Assembly (NCBI GenBank): GCA_034509735.1 | Contig: JACGWO010000002.1 | Coordinates: 30,055,636 to 30,119,635, forward strand | DNA: 64,000 nt | Source: Sesamum alatum | Taxonomy: Eukaryota; Streptophyta; Magnoliopsida; Lamiales; Pedaliaceae | Direction of reading: 5' to 3' | Shown here: positions 22,084-32,940 of the stretch, piece by piece | Position numbering within the stretch: the first letter of the stretch is position 1 | Layout: the number at the start of each line of letters is the position of its first letter | Notes under the pieces: generated by a model | What the model saw: the letters and a program-made list of their open reading frames with translations, nothing else | Told to the model about the DNA's origin: nothing | Databases searched by the model: none | Translations under genes and position numbers: made by a program

Positions 22084-23913
22084 TTTTTTTTTTTTCTTTT
22101 TTTTTTTTTTGAAAAAGCCGCCTGTGCCTAGGCGGGGGGGTTTGGCGGACCCCTACCTGTTTATTACCAAAAAAAAATTCAATTTTTGTACAATGTTGAA
22201 AGCAGTAAACGAGGAGTACTTACTCCCTTTACAAGTCAGAATCTATCCTATTGTAAAAGCAGTAAACAAGGAGTACTTACTCCCTTTACAATACAAAGGC
22301 TATCCTAGCAAAGAAAAAAAGATCCTAAACTAGCAACCAGTCGTCGTGCCAAACCTCCACTCCTGCCGTGCCCATCTCTCCTCTGTGCCTCCAGTACCCC
22401 TGTCCAAATATAGTCAACTCTTACCCTCTGCGAAGGTAGGGGGTGCCCAGTCTATCAAGTCTGACAATGCCGCGTAATACTCCCGTAATATCACCCTGAT
22501 GCAACACCCTAGTCACCTGCAGGTCAGCGGCTTCCTTCGCAAGATGATCAGCCGCCCCATTCGCCTCCCGAAAGATGTGTCGGACATCCGAGCCTAGCAT
22601 CTGTTGGATCTGTATGATACGCATGAGCAAGTGTTGTATCTCCCATTTCCCTAAAACCCGAGACTGTAAAAGCTGGATTACCGTCGTTGCATCCACCTCA
22701 ACCACTAAGGGGGCCAGGCCATGCGCCAATGCAAGCTCCAAACCACGCCAGACAGCAGTAAGCTCTGCAATCACACTAGTCGTAGTGCCCAATGCATACT
22801 GAAATGCGAGGCGCACCTGTCCGGTCGCGTCCTGAATAATGCCTGCCGCCCCTGCCTGCCCTGGGTTCCCAAGGGAGGACCCGTCTGAGTTAAGCTTGAA
22901 CCAAGCCGGAGAGGGGGTACGCCAACGCACCACTCTGGGGGCCTGAGGTCCTGTCGGCCTGAATATGAACCCCATAGCCAAAGCTCGGTGCAAATCACCC
23001 TTCCACTGTGTGCTCGTCATAACCCGTGTTGCATACAGTGTCCGAAGGTGGCGTTGAACCTCAATGATAACGCCGTCGGCCGAGAAATGTACCCCCCGAT
23101 ACTTCGCAGCATTCCGCTGCGTCCATGTAAACCATAGGATCAAAAATGACACCAGTGTTCGAACATGCAAATCCGAGTGGAACGGGGTGCAGTAACGCCA
23201 AAAGTGTACCATACGAGTAAGGTCCCTCGTTTCACAAAGCTGAAGCCCAAAGAGGGTGGCAAAGTGCTGCCACACGCCCTGCACTACTGGTCCCTCGACA
23301 AATAGGTGCGGGATCGTCTCCTCTGCTTCACAACATTGACACTTGGATGGAAAGCTAAACCCCTTCCGCTTCATCCGGGCATCAACTGGGATCCGATCCT
23401 GAAAAAGCCGCCACAAGAATACAGACATCGTCGGCCGCAAGGATCGATGCCAGATATCTGTCAACAACTGCCGCCGAGGTGATGCAACCCTGATAGCCTC
23501 CCAGGCCGATCTCGTCAAGAACGTCCCCTCACTAGAGCCCGTCCACACAATCTTGTCCCCATGACCTGCCGAAATAGGAATTTGGCAAAATAGCATGTGC
23601 AATGTGTGCCGGAACTGTCCGAAAGATCTTTGGAACATTCCATTCACCCTCATGCCAATAGTATCGTACCGACTCCATGGTGTCGGTTTCCCTCTGAACG
23701 AGCTGAGCTAGGGGCTTCTCACCGAACCAATTATCATGCCAAAAAGACACTGACCCATGGCCTAAAGTTCAGAAGATGAACGGCTCCGCGACATCCCGAA
23801 TGCGACACAAGCGGTGCCAAACGGGGGAATGATTCCGATTATAAGGTACTAACGTAGGGTGCAGATTCCTACAATACCGGCCATGCAAAAATTCCGCCCA
23901 CGAAGATGACCGA
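22084..23913 (-). mobile_element. LINE F, 5'-truncated, - strand
   Basis: T-rich tail 22084-22111, doubled stem-loop 3' UTR, then ORF2 from the RT thumb to RNase H. Flanked by a perfect 16-bp TSD CGTTAACTCATTAGGG (22068-22083 and 23914-23929). 5' truncation is at about 23913, inside the region encoding RSSLWAEF. Confidence 0.92.
22421..23913 (-). pseudogene. LINE F ORF2 3' part: RT end, zf-RVT, RNase H
   Basis: A 410-codon open frame (23653-22421) runs intact from the post-RT segment through SKCQCCEAEE, ILWFTWTQRN, the RNase H core (KLNSDGSSLGNPG, ELTAVWRGLELAL, VEVDATTVIQLLQSR) and the last box FREANGAADHLAKEA to its natural stop TPYLRRG. A one-base insertion near 23588 separates it from the upstream frame (23750-23590), and a stop lies near 23770. 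This is the best-preserved RNase H region of the LINE cluster. Confidence 0.9.
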
Positions 23914-23985
23914 CGTTAACTCATTAGGGTTGACATCTCCTCCGTCACTCATTAGGGTTGACCTCTCCCTTTCAAAACGTATCTA
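23914..23985. repeat. 28-bp minisatellite, right part of LINE target array
   Basis: Two units: CGTTAACTCATTAGGGTTGAC+ATCTCCT and CCGTCACTCATTAGGGTTGAC+CTCTCCC. They match the AGGGTTGACCTCTCCGTCAT units on the far left of the LINE stack (15782-15801), showing that C-F lie inside one tandem array. Confidence 0.85.
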
Positions 23986-24826
23986 CTCTCTTTGATTTTA
24001 ATTTTTAAAATTTAAATTGATGGGTTACATCGTTAACATTAGATGACGGAAGTGGTAAGTGTGCCAGGCCTTTATTTAAGATGAGGGATTCGGGTTATTT
24101 TCATATCATAAAGGGGTATTTTGCATTTTCGCTAAAACACAAGGTTTTTTTTTTTTTATTTTTTGCATTATACCCTACTTGGGAATGATTTTATTTTGAT
24201 GTTGTAGATCAACATTAAGAGAGGGTACATGCCTGCATTGATCTAAAGAAGGACAAACAAGAAAACGTTCATTGATGGCAAATGAACATAGTATGTTAAT
24301 GAGCTTGTAAAGAATGCAATCAAGTTTGAATATTATTGAAATCATCTTCGTCAAAAGGAGGGTACTAAAAGTTGGTAAATGTCTATCCAATTTAGTTGAC
24401 ATATCTATCTACATGAGATCCATTATTTAAAGCAACAAAATGCACGATTTGAATTTTCTTAATTGTTTAAGTTTAAACAACCAACACATGCCAATGCATT
24501 TTAGGACCAATACATAACCGTTATTAACATATATAATTTCTAGTGGAAAAATATTATATGTAATAGGTGTGAACACCAACAATAATTACTAATTAAATTA
24601 TTGATGATATAACCTATATATGTTGTGTTGATAGTTTGTAATTCATATTATTTGATTCTTTTAGTTCCATATCCATGCGCACGCGCACACACACAGGAAA
24701 AAAAGGGAATAGGAAATCCCCCCTATATGTTCGCCGCAAAGGTCCCATTAATTTGAGAAACCTTAGCATGCGTGTTCAATTAATCTCAGATTTAATCATT
24801 CATACCTAAAAATAAAATGACCGATA
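23986..24826. other. Intergenic, no gene seen
   Basis: AT-rich sequence with a short CA/CG microsatellite near 24677-24697. No ORF with a recognisable product. A 75-codon minus-strand frame near 24175-24402 has no known motif. Confidence 0.5.
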
Positions 24827-24836
24827 ACAAAATAAA

Positions 24837-25180
24837 GGAACAATTGCAATTTACGTCCCATAACTTATCTTATTTGTGATTTTGGTCCCATTATTTTACG
24901 ACTCAACAAATTTAGTCCCACGAGTCCAAAAAAGTTGCAATTTACATCCCATCAAGACTTTCTGTTAAACTGTTAATGGATGGACCGTTAACTTAAGAAA
25001 CAAAGTTAACGTAGCATGTGCTTGGCACGTGCTCCATCCGTTAATAATTAAACATGAAGTGTTAATGGGACGTGAATTGCAATTTTTTTGGACTTGTGGG
25101 ACTAAATTTGCTAAGTCGTAGAATAATGGGACTGAAATCACAAATGGGGTATGTTATGAGACGTAAATTGCAATTTCCCC
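24837..25180. mobile_element. Palindromic MITE, family P, copy 3
   Basis: A 344-bp near-palindrome starting GGAACAATTGCAATTTACG and ending CGTAAATTGCAATTTCCCC. The centre has CATGTGCTTGGCACGTGCTCC-type arms (about 25013-25037). Perfect 10-bp TSD ACAAAATAAA at 24827-24836 and 25181-25190. Lies about 0.5 kb upstream of the WAT1-type gene. Confidence 0.92.
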
Positions 25181-25570
25181 ACAAAATAAACAAAACAAGG
25201 TGATATGATTGTGTTGGAGAATCCAAAGATTGAACAAGAGATTTAACACCAAATATAAATAGGGTATGTTTCCTCAAGACTCTCAACCATCCATTTTGAG
25301 GAATACTTTTCTTTGTGTCCCAAACTCATTTGCATCAATCCAATCTTGAGAATCCACAATCCCATATGCAAGAACCCCCAATTCCCCTTCCGTAAAACAA
25401 GAAAACAATAATTATTCGATAATATGTGTATATAGTTCTTTCAACAAGAAAAGTCAGGAGTTGCATTTATGTAAAGTAGTTGGTTGATTCGAAGATTGGA
25501 TAATGAGAAAAGGCAGGGTGAAAGTGAAAGTGAGAAGACAACACCACACCAACACCTCCTTGCCCCCACC

Positions 25571-25580
25571 TCCATATAAG
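25571..25580 (+). promoter_or_regulatory. Candidate TATA box of the WAT1-type gene
   Basis: CCATATAAGC lies about 130 bp before the ATG, after a GA-rich and then CA/CT-rich stretch (25505-25570) typical of plant core promoters. No other TATA-like motif sits closer. Inferred from position only. Confidence 0.45.
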
Positions 25581-25705
25581 CTCGGAAAAAGTTAAAAAGG
25601 CATGCATTCATGCATAGGCAAATAATATTTATAAAGGGTGAAAGAGCGAGTAATTGTCATGTCCCAAGAATCTCTCCTCCTGAAAAAAAAAAAAAGAAAT
25701 AAAAA

Positions 25706-26008
25706 ATGGTAGGATCTCATTCAAATAAGAGGGAAGCCATTGAAGACGTTGTTGTGATTGTGGGATTGGTCGTTGTGCAGTTTTTGTATGCAGGAAATTC
25801 AATCTTGCTGAGTTATCTCTTGAAATTGGGATTTCAATCATCTTTTCTTATCATCTCCTCTTCTTTTGCCACATCTATTGTGCTCACTCCTCTCTCCATC
25901 TTGTTTGAAAGGCAAATCTCCCCCCCCCCCCCCCCCCCTCTCTCTCTCTCTTGTTCTGTGTTAACAAACATATGCATGCATGTATGTACATATGAAGAAT
26001 CAAAATAT

Positions 26009-26053
<45 letters not shown>

Positions 26054-29000
26054 TATGTGAACAAACATATGCATGCATGTACGTACATATGAAGAATCAA
26101 AATATTACAAACTCTCTCTATCTCTCGCTCTCTCTTCATTTTTTTGATGAATAGTTCATTAACATTGATGTTGCAGGAGACAATGGCCTAAAAGAATCAG
26201 TTACAAGTTGTTTGTTCAATTGCTTTTACTCTCTTTTGGAGGGTAAGCATTCTTTTCTATTTTATTATTAGTTTCTTTTCTATCCATTTGAAGTTTATGT
26301 TGCTTTAAATATTATGGGAGTCAGAAATCATGAATAAGCACTAGTTATAAGATTTAAACAAATCTAACTACTTAATATATTGAGAATCAGTTGATAAAAA
26401 CTCGTTTGAGTTCGATACATTAGACTTAACCAACCAAATTTGGACATAGTTTTTTTTCGATAAAGTTAAGAGCTAAATTTGAACTTGACGTGAATAGTGT
26501 AAAAAAGGTAAAGTATACTTGAAAATGTCAAACTACTCGAATTCGCTTGTGCTTGATGCAATTACACTACAAGAAAATGACTCAATAGCAATGAAAATTT
26601 TGATGCTATAATCAACGTCGAGCTAATTAGCAAGTAAAATTTTCATTGTTAATATACACTATTTAATATACATTTTAAACAATTCGTTGCTAAATCTGTT
26701 TGCAAGTAAATTTTCATTGCTAAGTGTATTAACAAGTAAAATCTTTTGTATTTAAATAATGTAAGTTAGCATCGCTAATTGTACTAACTAATTAGTTCGA
26801 CGCTAATTCTTTTTCGTTGCTAATGAGCCATTTTCTTGTAGTGTTAGAGCACTATTTGGTCAATAATGAAATCAAACTCAAACACAATTTTTTGAGTTCG
26901 ATAATAATTCAAAAACACTTGAAAAATAATGTGTTCGACCCAGCTCAATTTATTTATATAGCTACATGTACATGATGCATGCTCCCATCCACTCAAACAT
27001 TTTAACTGATATATACGTTCAATAGAAAACTAGCTCCATTTAACATTTTTAGGATGAGTGGGTGTATATATGTATTCATGAGCTTCTTAATGTTGCTACC
27101 TCTGTTATTTAACAGAACAGCACAACAAATTAGCGGGGTTCAATAGGGCAAATCACCTTATAAAACACTAATAGCAGAAAATCTCTCTCAATAATATCAA
27201 TAAAAAAAAGATAATGCAACTCGATGAACTTTAAAACGAAGGGCAACATGACCTCTAATCTGGAGACAGTGAACCTCTTTTTTAAAAGTACTCAAAGATC
27301 GTATCGCTCTTGTTTTTGTTTAAGGGAATTTTCTGGGAATAATTACATTATTCATTCTTATACTGAGCTACTTGTTTGTTTTTAGTCCCTATAATTTTAG
27401 TTTCCAATCTTCACAATTTTTACGGTTTTCTTCTTTTCGTTACTTTAGGCATTTAGTTCGATGTCATTACGTGAGAGGCATGTGATCACTTTTCAGAGAG
27501 AATTGAGCTGCCAATTTTCTCTATAATTGAGGTTATTGTTGTATAGATGTGAATAAAGGCCCAATTTCCTCCATTTTTTGCCAGATTTTTGTTATAGTGA
27601 TATAGAGGATCTGTGGAGGTTGAATTCCTAAAATCATTCACCTAGAAAATAAGTCAAGTTCGTCGAGCAAATCTATAATATCATGGAACAATTACATTGT
27701 AAATGTTGATTTTGAGTTTTCAATGAAAACTTCATGGACTCCAAAAAAATCTAGAACGAAGGGTTAATTATTGTCTACAGGCCCTGTCTATTGTTGTAAC
27801 CCAAATCTGACAAGAAATGGGGCCTTTTTCATATTTATACAGCAACAATCTCAATTTTTGACCAAATTAGCAACTTAGTTCCCTCCCAAAAATGACCACA
27901 TATTTCTCAAAGATCACTTTTCATCAAACTTACTGCCTAAATTAACAACATGATGAAACTGTTACAAATGTAATGATTGAGGACTAAAATCATAGTCCAA
28001 CTTCTTGGGTGACCAAAAATAAATAAATGATTAAGTTTGAGGACGAAAAATATAATTATCCCTATTTTGTGTTTATTAATGCTTTCAATAAAGATAAAAT
28101 ACAATTTTAAGTGCCCCTATCAAGATCTTTCATATTATAAAGTATGTCTTAAGTAGGTTATTATTTAGTATACCATGTGCTTATTGAAAATTGCAAACTA
28201 CTTAACATGAATTTTCGGGCTCTTTACAAAGTAAAATTTCCAACATATATTAATCGAGATGGGTAGAAATAAGTTTTGAATTTAAGAGTTTATTTTTGCA
28301 GAGTGACTTTATTTCAGTCTTTGCTCATGAAGGGAGTTAGTCTCACTTCACCAGCAATGGCAACAGCTATGCCGAATCTTGCACCAGGACTAATATTTTG
28401 CATGTCCTGGGCCTTTAGGTATATGTTTTATTTCGAAAAAAATGCAATTTACGTTTTATAACTCATCCTATTTGCAATTATGATCCCATTATTTTACAAC
28501 TCAGCAAATTTAATACCACAAGTCCAAAAACATTGCAATTTACGTCCCATCTATACTTTATGTTAAATTGTTCATGGATGGACAGTTAACTTAAGAAACA
28601 AAGTTATCGGAGCATGTGCTTGGCACGTGCTCCTTTTGTTAACAATTTAACGAAAAGTGTAAATGGAACGTAAATTGCAACTTTTTTGGACTTGTGGGAC
28701 TAAATTTGCTGAGTCATAAAACAATGGGACTAAAATTGCAAATGGGGTAAATTATGGGATGTTAAGTTACTATTTTTCCTTTTATTATGGCAACACTTTC
28801 TCCCATTAACTAATAATGCAAAAAAACAAAACAAACACACACACACACACAATTGAAATTTTAAATGTACAAGCAAACTTGCATTGCTGAATAGGTTTAG
28901 GACTATGATTGTTTGCAGATTAGAGAAAATAGAGTTAGCATGCAGGCACAGTAGAGCAAAGATTGTGGGGACATTACTCTGTATTTTTGGTGCTCTTGTG

Positions 29001-32000
29001 TTGAGTCTAATGCAAAGCACCATCCAAGATAAGGAGACCGATTCCTCGTTTCCATCAACCCGACCACCTCAAATATTCTTCGACAAGAACATGATGCTCG
29101 GTTGTGTTTATCTGATTGCATCAGTTGTCATTTTCTCAAGTCAAGTCGTTTTACAGGTTTGAAGCACATATTAGGAGTTCGTTTTGTAGACTAAGAACAA
29201 GTCATGAATATATATTTGTTTGGGCTTTTAAAATGGTTAAATGCACTTAGCCCATATGTAAAAGTACTAATAGCAAAGTCCCCTAAATTTGGAAAAAGGG
29301 TGACGCAACCCTCTAATGTGGGAGGCAATGAGTTTTTTTTTTTTTTTATAAGAAAAGGTCCAGGGAGTTTCGTTGCCTTTTCTTTTAGTCTAGGGGGATT
29401 TTGTGCCTATTAGTATTTTCATAGAGGGTAAAATGGAAAAAATTATAATTTACGTCAAATAACTTACCCCATTTGCGATTTTGGTCTCATTATTTTACGA
29501 CTCAACAAATTTAGTCCAACAAGTCTAAAAAAGTTACAATTTACGTTCACCAACACTTTCCGTTAAGTTGTTCATGGATGGACCGTTAACTTAAGAAACA
29601 AAGTTAATGGAGCATGTGCTTAGCACATGCTCCTTCCATTAGTAATTTAACAGAAAGTGTTAATGGGACGTAAATTGCAACTTTTTTTGGACTTATAGGA
29701 CTAAATTTGCTAAGTCGCAAAACAATGGGACCAAAATCACAAATGGAATAAGTTATGGAATGTAAATTACAATTTTCCTGGGTAAACTGCAATGAACCTT
29801 GCTTTGAAACCTCTGTAACATTTTTGCAGGCTATAACTTTGCGGGATTTTCCTGCACCAATGTCATTATGTGCGTTAACTTCACTAATAGGTGTGTTGAT
29901 TACTGCGATAGTTCAGATGGTTGAAGATCAAGGATGGGACCCCGGATCCTTAACTATTCAAGAGATGATTGTCTACTCCATATTGGTAATGTTTCGATCA
30001 TTTTTGTTTATCTATATGGGCTAGTGAATAGCATTTATTCGAGAGGTCGATGCCAGAAAAATGATAGATTAAATGAAATGAAAAACGTAGACTTCTCCTG
30101 GTCATATTGTAAGAGTGGGTTTAAATGTAATAAGATCTTTTGTAAAAATATTAAATAGACAAATAAATTCATTGAAGAAAAAAAAAAAAGGGCAATGTGA
30201 CCTTTTAACTCTTAGAAAAAGTGGCAAAACAACCTCCAGATCATGTTGGAGGTAGTAAACTTCTGTTTAAAAAGTTTAGAAACCGCATTGCTAATTTTTT
30301 TTGTTTAGGAGATTTTGTGCTATTAGTATTTTTACAAGTAAAAATGCAATTAACCTTGTGCGAATGAGGTTATTGTTGGTCTAATACTATCCAATATTTT
30401 GAAGCAATGGGTTGAATTAAATATTTTTTATATTGTATAGGGATTACTATACACAACCTCATAATCGTAGTCGAATTATAAAACCACCCGTATTATTTGA
30501 AAACCTATTCTTGCATACCCTCATCAACTATTTTATTGCACTAATGTCCTTGCGGTGATGTTTTTATTGGATTAAGATCCCTCAAATATAATGAATTTCA
30601 AATAGTAAACATAGATTCTATAAACTGACCAGGGTAAATATCATAATTTATCCCTTAAGCTTGTGTTTAGAATCGCTTTAGTTCCACATTTTTATTTCTT
30701 GATGTTTGCATCCCCTAAACTTTATATTTTGTTTCAGATTAGTCATTCTGGCCATTTCTTGGTCAAAATCTGCACCTAATTTGAATTTTTTAAGGGTAAA
30801 ATGGCCAGTCCAATTTATGTTTTACATATTTTTATGGCAATTTATCAAATTACAACGCTCTTGGACTGATGCAAATCTATGACGGAGGTTTCTTGATTTT
30901 GAAAAATATAGAGTATGATGCCTTTTATTATTTTTAATTTTAGTTTTTTGCTGTGAAAAATAAAGATAAAGGTTCACATTAGTATGAGAACACTGTAATT
31001 TTGCCGAATAGTCACAAAACTATATAACAACACCTATGTTTCTCACTTTTTAAATTTCTCAATATGATGTCCACCAAGGGAGCAGTCCTTAAATAAAGAC
31101 CAACAATTAGTATTTTAGGTGGAAGCTACCGTACTATTCCCTCCCCTGAATAAGGATCATAATGAGATTTTTCGTAATTCAAGGGACTAAAATAATATAA
31201 TAAAACTTGACAATTTACACTAAAAATATGCAAACTCTAACAAGATTTTCACCGAAAAGTGATTAGAAGTACTAGTTTGAAATAAAATCTAAACTTTAAC
31301 ATAAAAAACTAAAGATGAGGGACCAAGTCATTCTAAAAAAAACTTAATTAAGGAATCAACTATGACATTTACACAATTGACCATAATTACGGGGGTGCAT
31401 TGCAACCACTACCCCTATTGTTCAATGCAAGTAGAGGGTTAAATGCAAAAAAATCCCCCTGTGAAAACATTAATAGACAAAAATCTCTTCAGTAAGAAAA
31501 AAAGGCAATGCAACCTTGTGAACTTCTAAAAATTGGGCGATGTGACCCCGCTTAATGTAGGATCAAATGAGCTTCTTTTTTAAAAGTTTATGGAACGTAG
31601 CTAGCTGTCATTATTTTACAGGACTTCTTCATTATTACTATTTTCACATAAGGTTCAACAAAATCAACGCAAAAGAAAAGCGACCCTTGTAATTAAAATA
31701 AAAGAGTAAATGCAATTTAACCCCATTATATAGGAAATGGGCAAAAAAACCCTATGGAAGAAAATACAAATTAACTCCTTCCATTTTCTAAAATTGTGCG
31801 AAAAAAGCCCCCCTAGTCAATGGTTAATGCATGCACCCTTTGCGTGATTTTACATGATTTTTAAATAATAATTCTTTTTACCTAATTTTATGAGCAGTTG
31901 AGTCTTATTATCATAGATCTATGGTCGATATTTTGAAAAATATAAATGAATAGTTGTTCTATTAATTGATTGTGCAAGATATCACCGGATTACAAAAAAG

Positions 32001-32940
32001 ATTGAAGCACGTATTTTGATTTGAGGAGGCAACCGCCGGAAGGGGAGGGGGAGCTAATGAAATTATTTTATAATTTTTTTGTTAATTTTGGATAAAATTA
32101 TTTTTGAGGTTTATTTATAATTTTTTACTAAAGTTTTATTTGAATTTGAATTTTATATAGTGTCATATTATATATCAAAATACATGAAAATGAATCAAAA
32201 CCATTGATTGAAGTGAGTTTTAGACCGAATATTTAAATGATCGAATATGAAATGTAGATTATTATTGACGAGATTTGGACCACCAAATTAATTATATTGA
32301 TTTTAAGATCCAATGATTTTTAATTAAAAATAAAAATATTATTTTGTAATTAAAAAATAAAAAATAAAACAAGTAGTGCCATGATGAGGGGAAGGGGGGT
32401 TGCGCTTTTTTAAAAAGTTGGAGTTAATTTGTATTGTTTTTATATATTTGTTTTCTGCCTATTACATATATCACGAAGGGGTAAATTGCATTCTAAAATA
32501 AAATGAAGCATATAACTCTTGTTGTAGTTTTGAACTATTGAATGATTTTGAACAGGCGGGGAGTGTGAGTGGAATGTGTGTAAGCTTCAACTCATGGGCG
32601 ATGAAGAAAAGAGGGCCAGTCATAGTGTCCATATTCAATCCTCTTGCCACTGTCATTTCTGCTATTTTCTCCGTTATGACCTTGGGAGAATCCATTTCTG
32701 TAGGAAGGTAAAATTAGAATTCCGAATCTATTAATATCATCTTTGTTGATATATAAAGACAAGTTAAGTAGATGAAGCATTGAGAACTTTCTCTCCTTCA
32801 GTCTTGCAGGTATGTGCTTGATGTTCACAGGCCTCTATTTTGTACTTTGGGCAAAAAGAAAGGAAGTTATTCTCATGAATGACGGCAAAAACGACAACCT
32901 GCTAACTAAGTATGATATGGAGAAGCCTCTTTTGTCTTGA
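25706..32940 (+). CDS. WAT1-related (EamA/DMT) transporter, 7 exons, 357 aa
   Basis: Exons: 25706-25911, 26177-26242, 28302-28418, 28919-29156, 29830-29985, 32556-32707, 32802-32940. They total 1,074 nt and stay open to TGA; intron phases 2,2,2,0,0,2. The product is a multi-pass membrane protein of the plant drug/metabolite transporter group (nodulin MtN21/UMAMIT/WAT1-like), with two EamA-type halves and about ten predicted helices. Examples: residues 14-34 (VGLVVVQFLYAGNS), 44-64, 107-127 (SPAMATAMPNLAPGLIF, the family signature), 144-161 (KIVGTLLCIFGALVLSL), and later SGMCVSFNSWAMKKRGPV and TLGESISVGS. It ends EKPLLS, a dileucine-like tail. Length fits the family (about 350-400). From memory the closest relatives are Arabidopsis At5g47470-type proteins. 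Substrate (amino acid, auxin or other) cannot be told. All introns are GT-AG except intron 1 (GC-AG). Confidence 0.93.
25912..26176 (+). other. Intron 1 (GC-AG) with C-run, (CT)n and a tandem duplication
   Basis: Donor AAAG/GCAAAT, acceptor GTTGCAG. The only junction that keeps the frame (…FE-R-RQWP) uses GC as donor. Inside are a C homopolymer (25920-25938), (CT)n tracts, and a roughly 70-bp segment present twice at a period of about 97 bp (25951-26020 and 26048-26117, including TATGCATGCATGTA and GAAGAATCAAAATATTACAA). Confidence 0.8.
26565..26843. mobile_element. CACTA-type MITE, 279 bp
   Basis: Ends CACTACAAGAAAATG…CATTTTCTTGTAGTG are perfect inverted repeats of at least 15 bp, flanked by the 3-bp TSD TTA (26562-26564 and 26844-26846). 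Its interior has repeated GTTGCTAA/TTAGCAA-type motifs in both orientations. No coding capacity. Similar terminus to, but a different family from, the large CACTA at 7839-11900. Confidence 0.93.
27125..27345. repeat. Family R interspersed repeat, copy 1 (intron 2)
   Basis: Shares GGGCAACATGACCTCTAATC, a purine-rich 'CAGTGAACCTC' block and TTTTTAAAAGT with copies in introns 4 and 5. The ends are partly self-complementary (CTAATAGCA near the left; the reverse near the right), suggesting an old MITE. Diverged; no TSD found. Confidence 0.5.
28435..28780. mobile_element. Palindromic MITE, family P, copy 4 (intron 3)
   Basis: A 346-bp palindrome filling most of intron 3 (28419-28918), beginning only 16 bp after the 5' splice site. 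Degenerate TSD TTTTATTTC (28426-28434) versus TTTTATTAT (28781-28789). The centre carries CATGTGCTTGGCACGTGCTCC. Confidence 0.85.
29225..29434. repeat. Family R interspersed repeat, copy 2 (intron 4)
   Basis: GTTAAATGCACTTAGCCC at the left and an inverted GGGGGATTTTGTGCCTATTAG arm at the right give a palindromic outline (AATAGCAAAGTCCCC pairs with it). Sits immediately beside the family P copy at 29435, which inserted at its right edge. Confidence 0.55.
29435..29778. mobile_element. Palindromic MITE, family P, copy 5 (intron 4)
   Basis: A 344-bp palindrome, GGAAAAAATTATAATTTACG…TGTAAATTACAATTTTCC. Near-TSD AGGGTAAAAT (29425-29434) and TGGGTAAACT (29779-29788), 8 of 10 matching. Its right end lies about 50 bp before the exon 5 acceptor at 29829. 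Confidence 0.85.
30170..30355. repeat. Family R interspersed repeat, copy 3 (intron 5)
   Basis: Contains GGGCAATGTGACCTTTTAAC, CATGTTGGAGGTAGTAAAC and GATTTTGTGCTATTAGTATT in the same order as the other copies. Confidence 0.5.
31425..31660. repeat. Family R interspersed repeat, copy 4 (intron 5)
   Basis: Contains GTTAAATGCAAAAAAATCCCC, GGCGATGTGACCCC, TTTTTTAAAAGTTTATGGAA and a TTATTACTATTTTCACA end like the other copies; diverged. Confidence 0.5.
31704..32493. mobile_element. Long-TIR element, 790 bp, MULE-type TSD (intron 5)
   Basis: Starts GAGTAAATGCAATTTAACCCC and ends GGGGTAAATTGCATTC. Roughly 110-bp terminal arms pair with each other, including ACAAATTAACTCC on the left and GGAGTTAATTTGT on the right. 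Perfect 10-bp TSD TAAAATAAAA (31694-31703 and 32494-32503). No ORF. It ends 62 bp before exon 6. Confidence 0.9.

Larger units (their letters stand above)
26243..28301 (+). other. Intron 2, 2,059 bp, repeat-filled
   Basis: GTAAGC…TTTTTGCAG. Holds a CACTA-type MITE (26565-26843) and a copy of the family R repeat (about 27125-27345). The rest is AT-rich with nothing recognised. Confidence 0.85.
29986..32555 (+). other. Intron 5, 2,570 bp, repeat-filled
   Basis: GTAATG…GAACAG. Contains two family R repeats and a 790-bp long-TIR element. Between about 30360 and 31420 it is AT-rich without recognisable content. Confidence 0.85.

Noticed and set aside
25884..26078. Minus-strand ORF rich in Arg-Glu repeats in intron 1
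   Set aside because: Simply a translation of the CT microsatellite and C-run.
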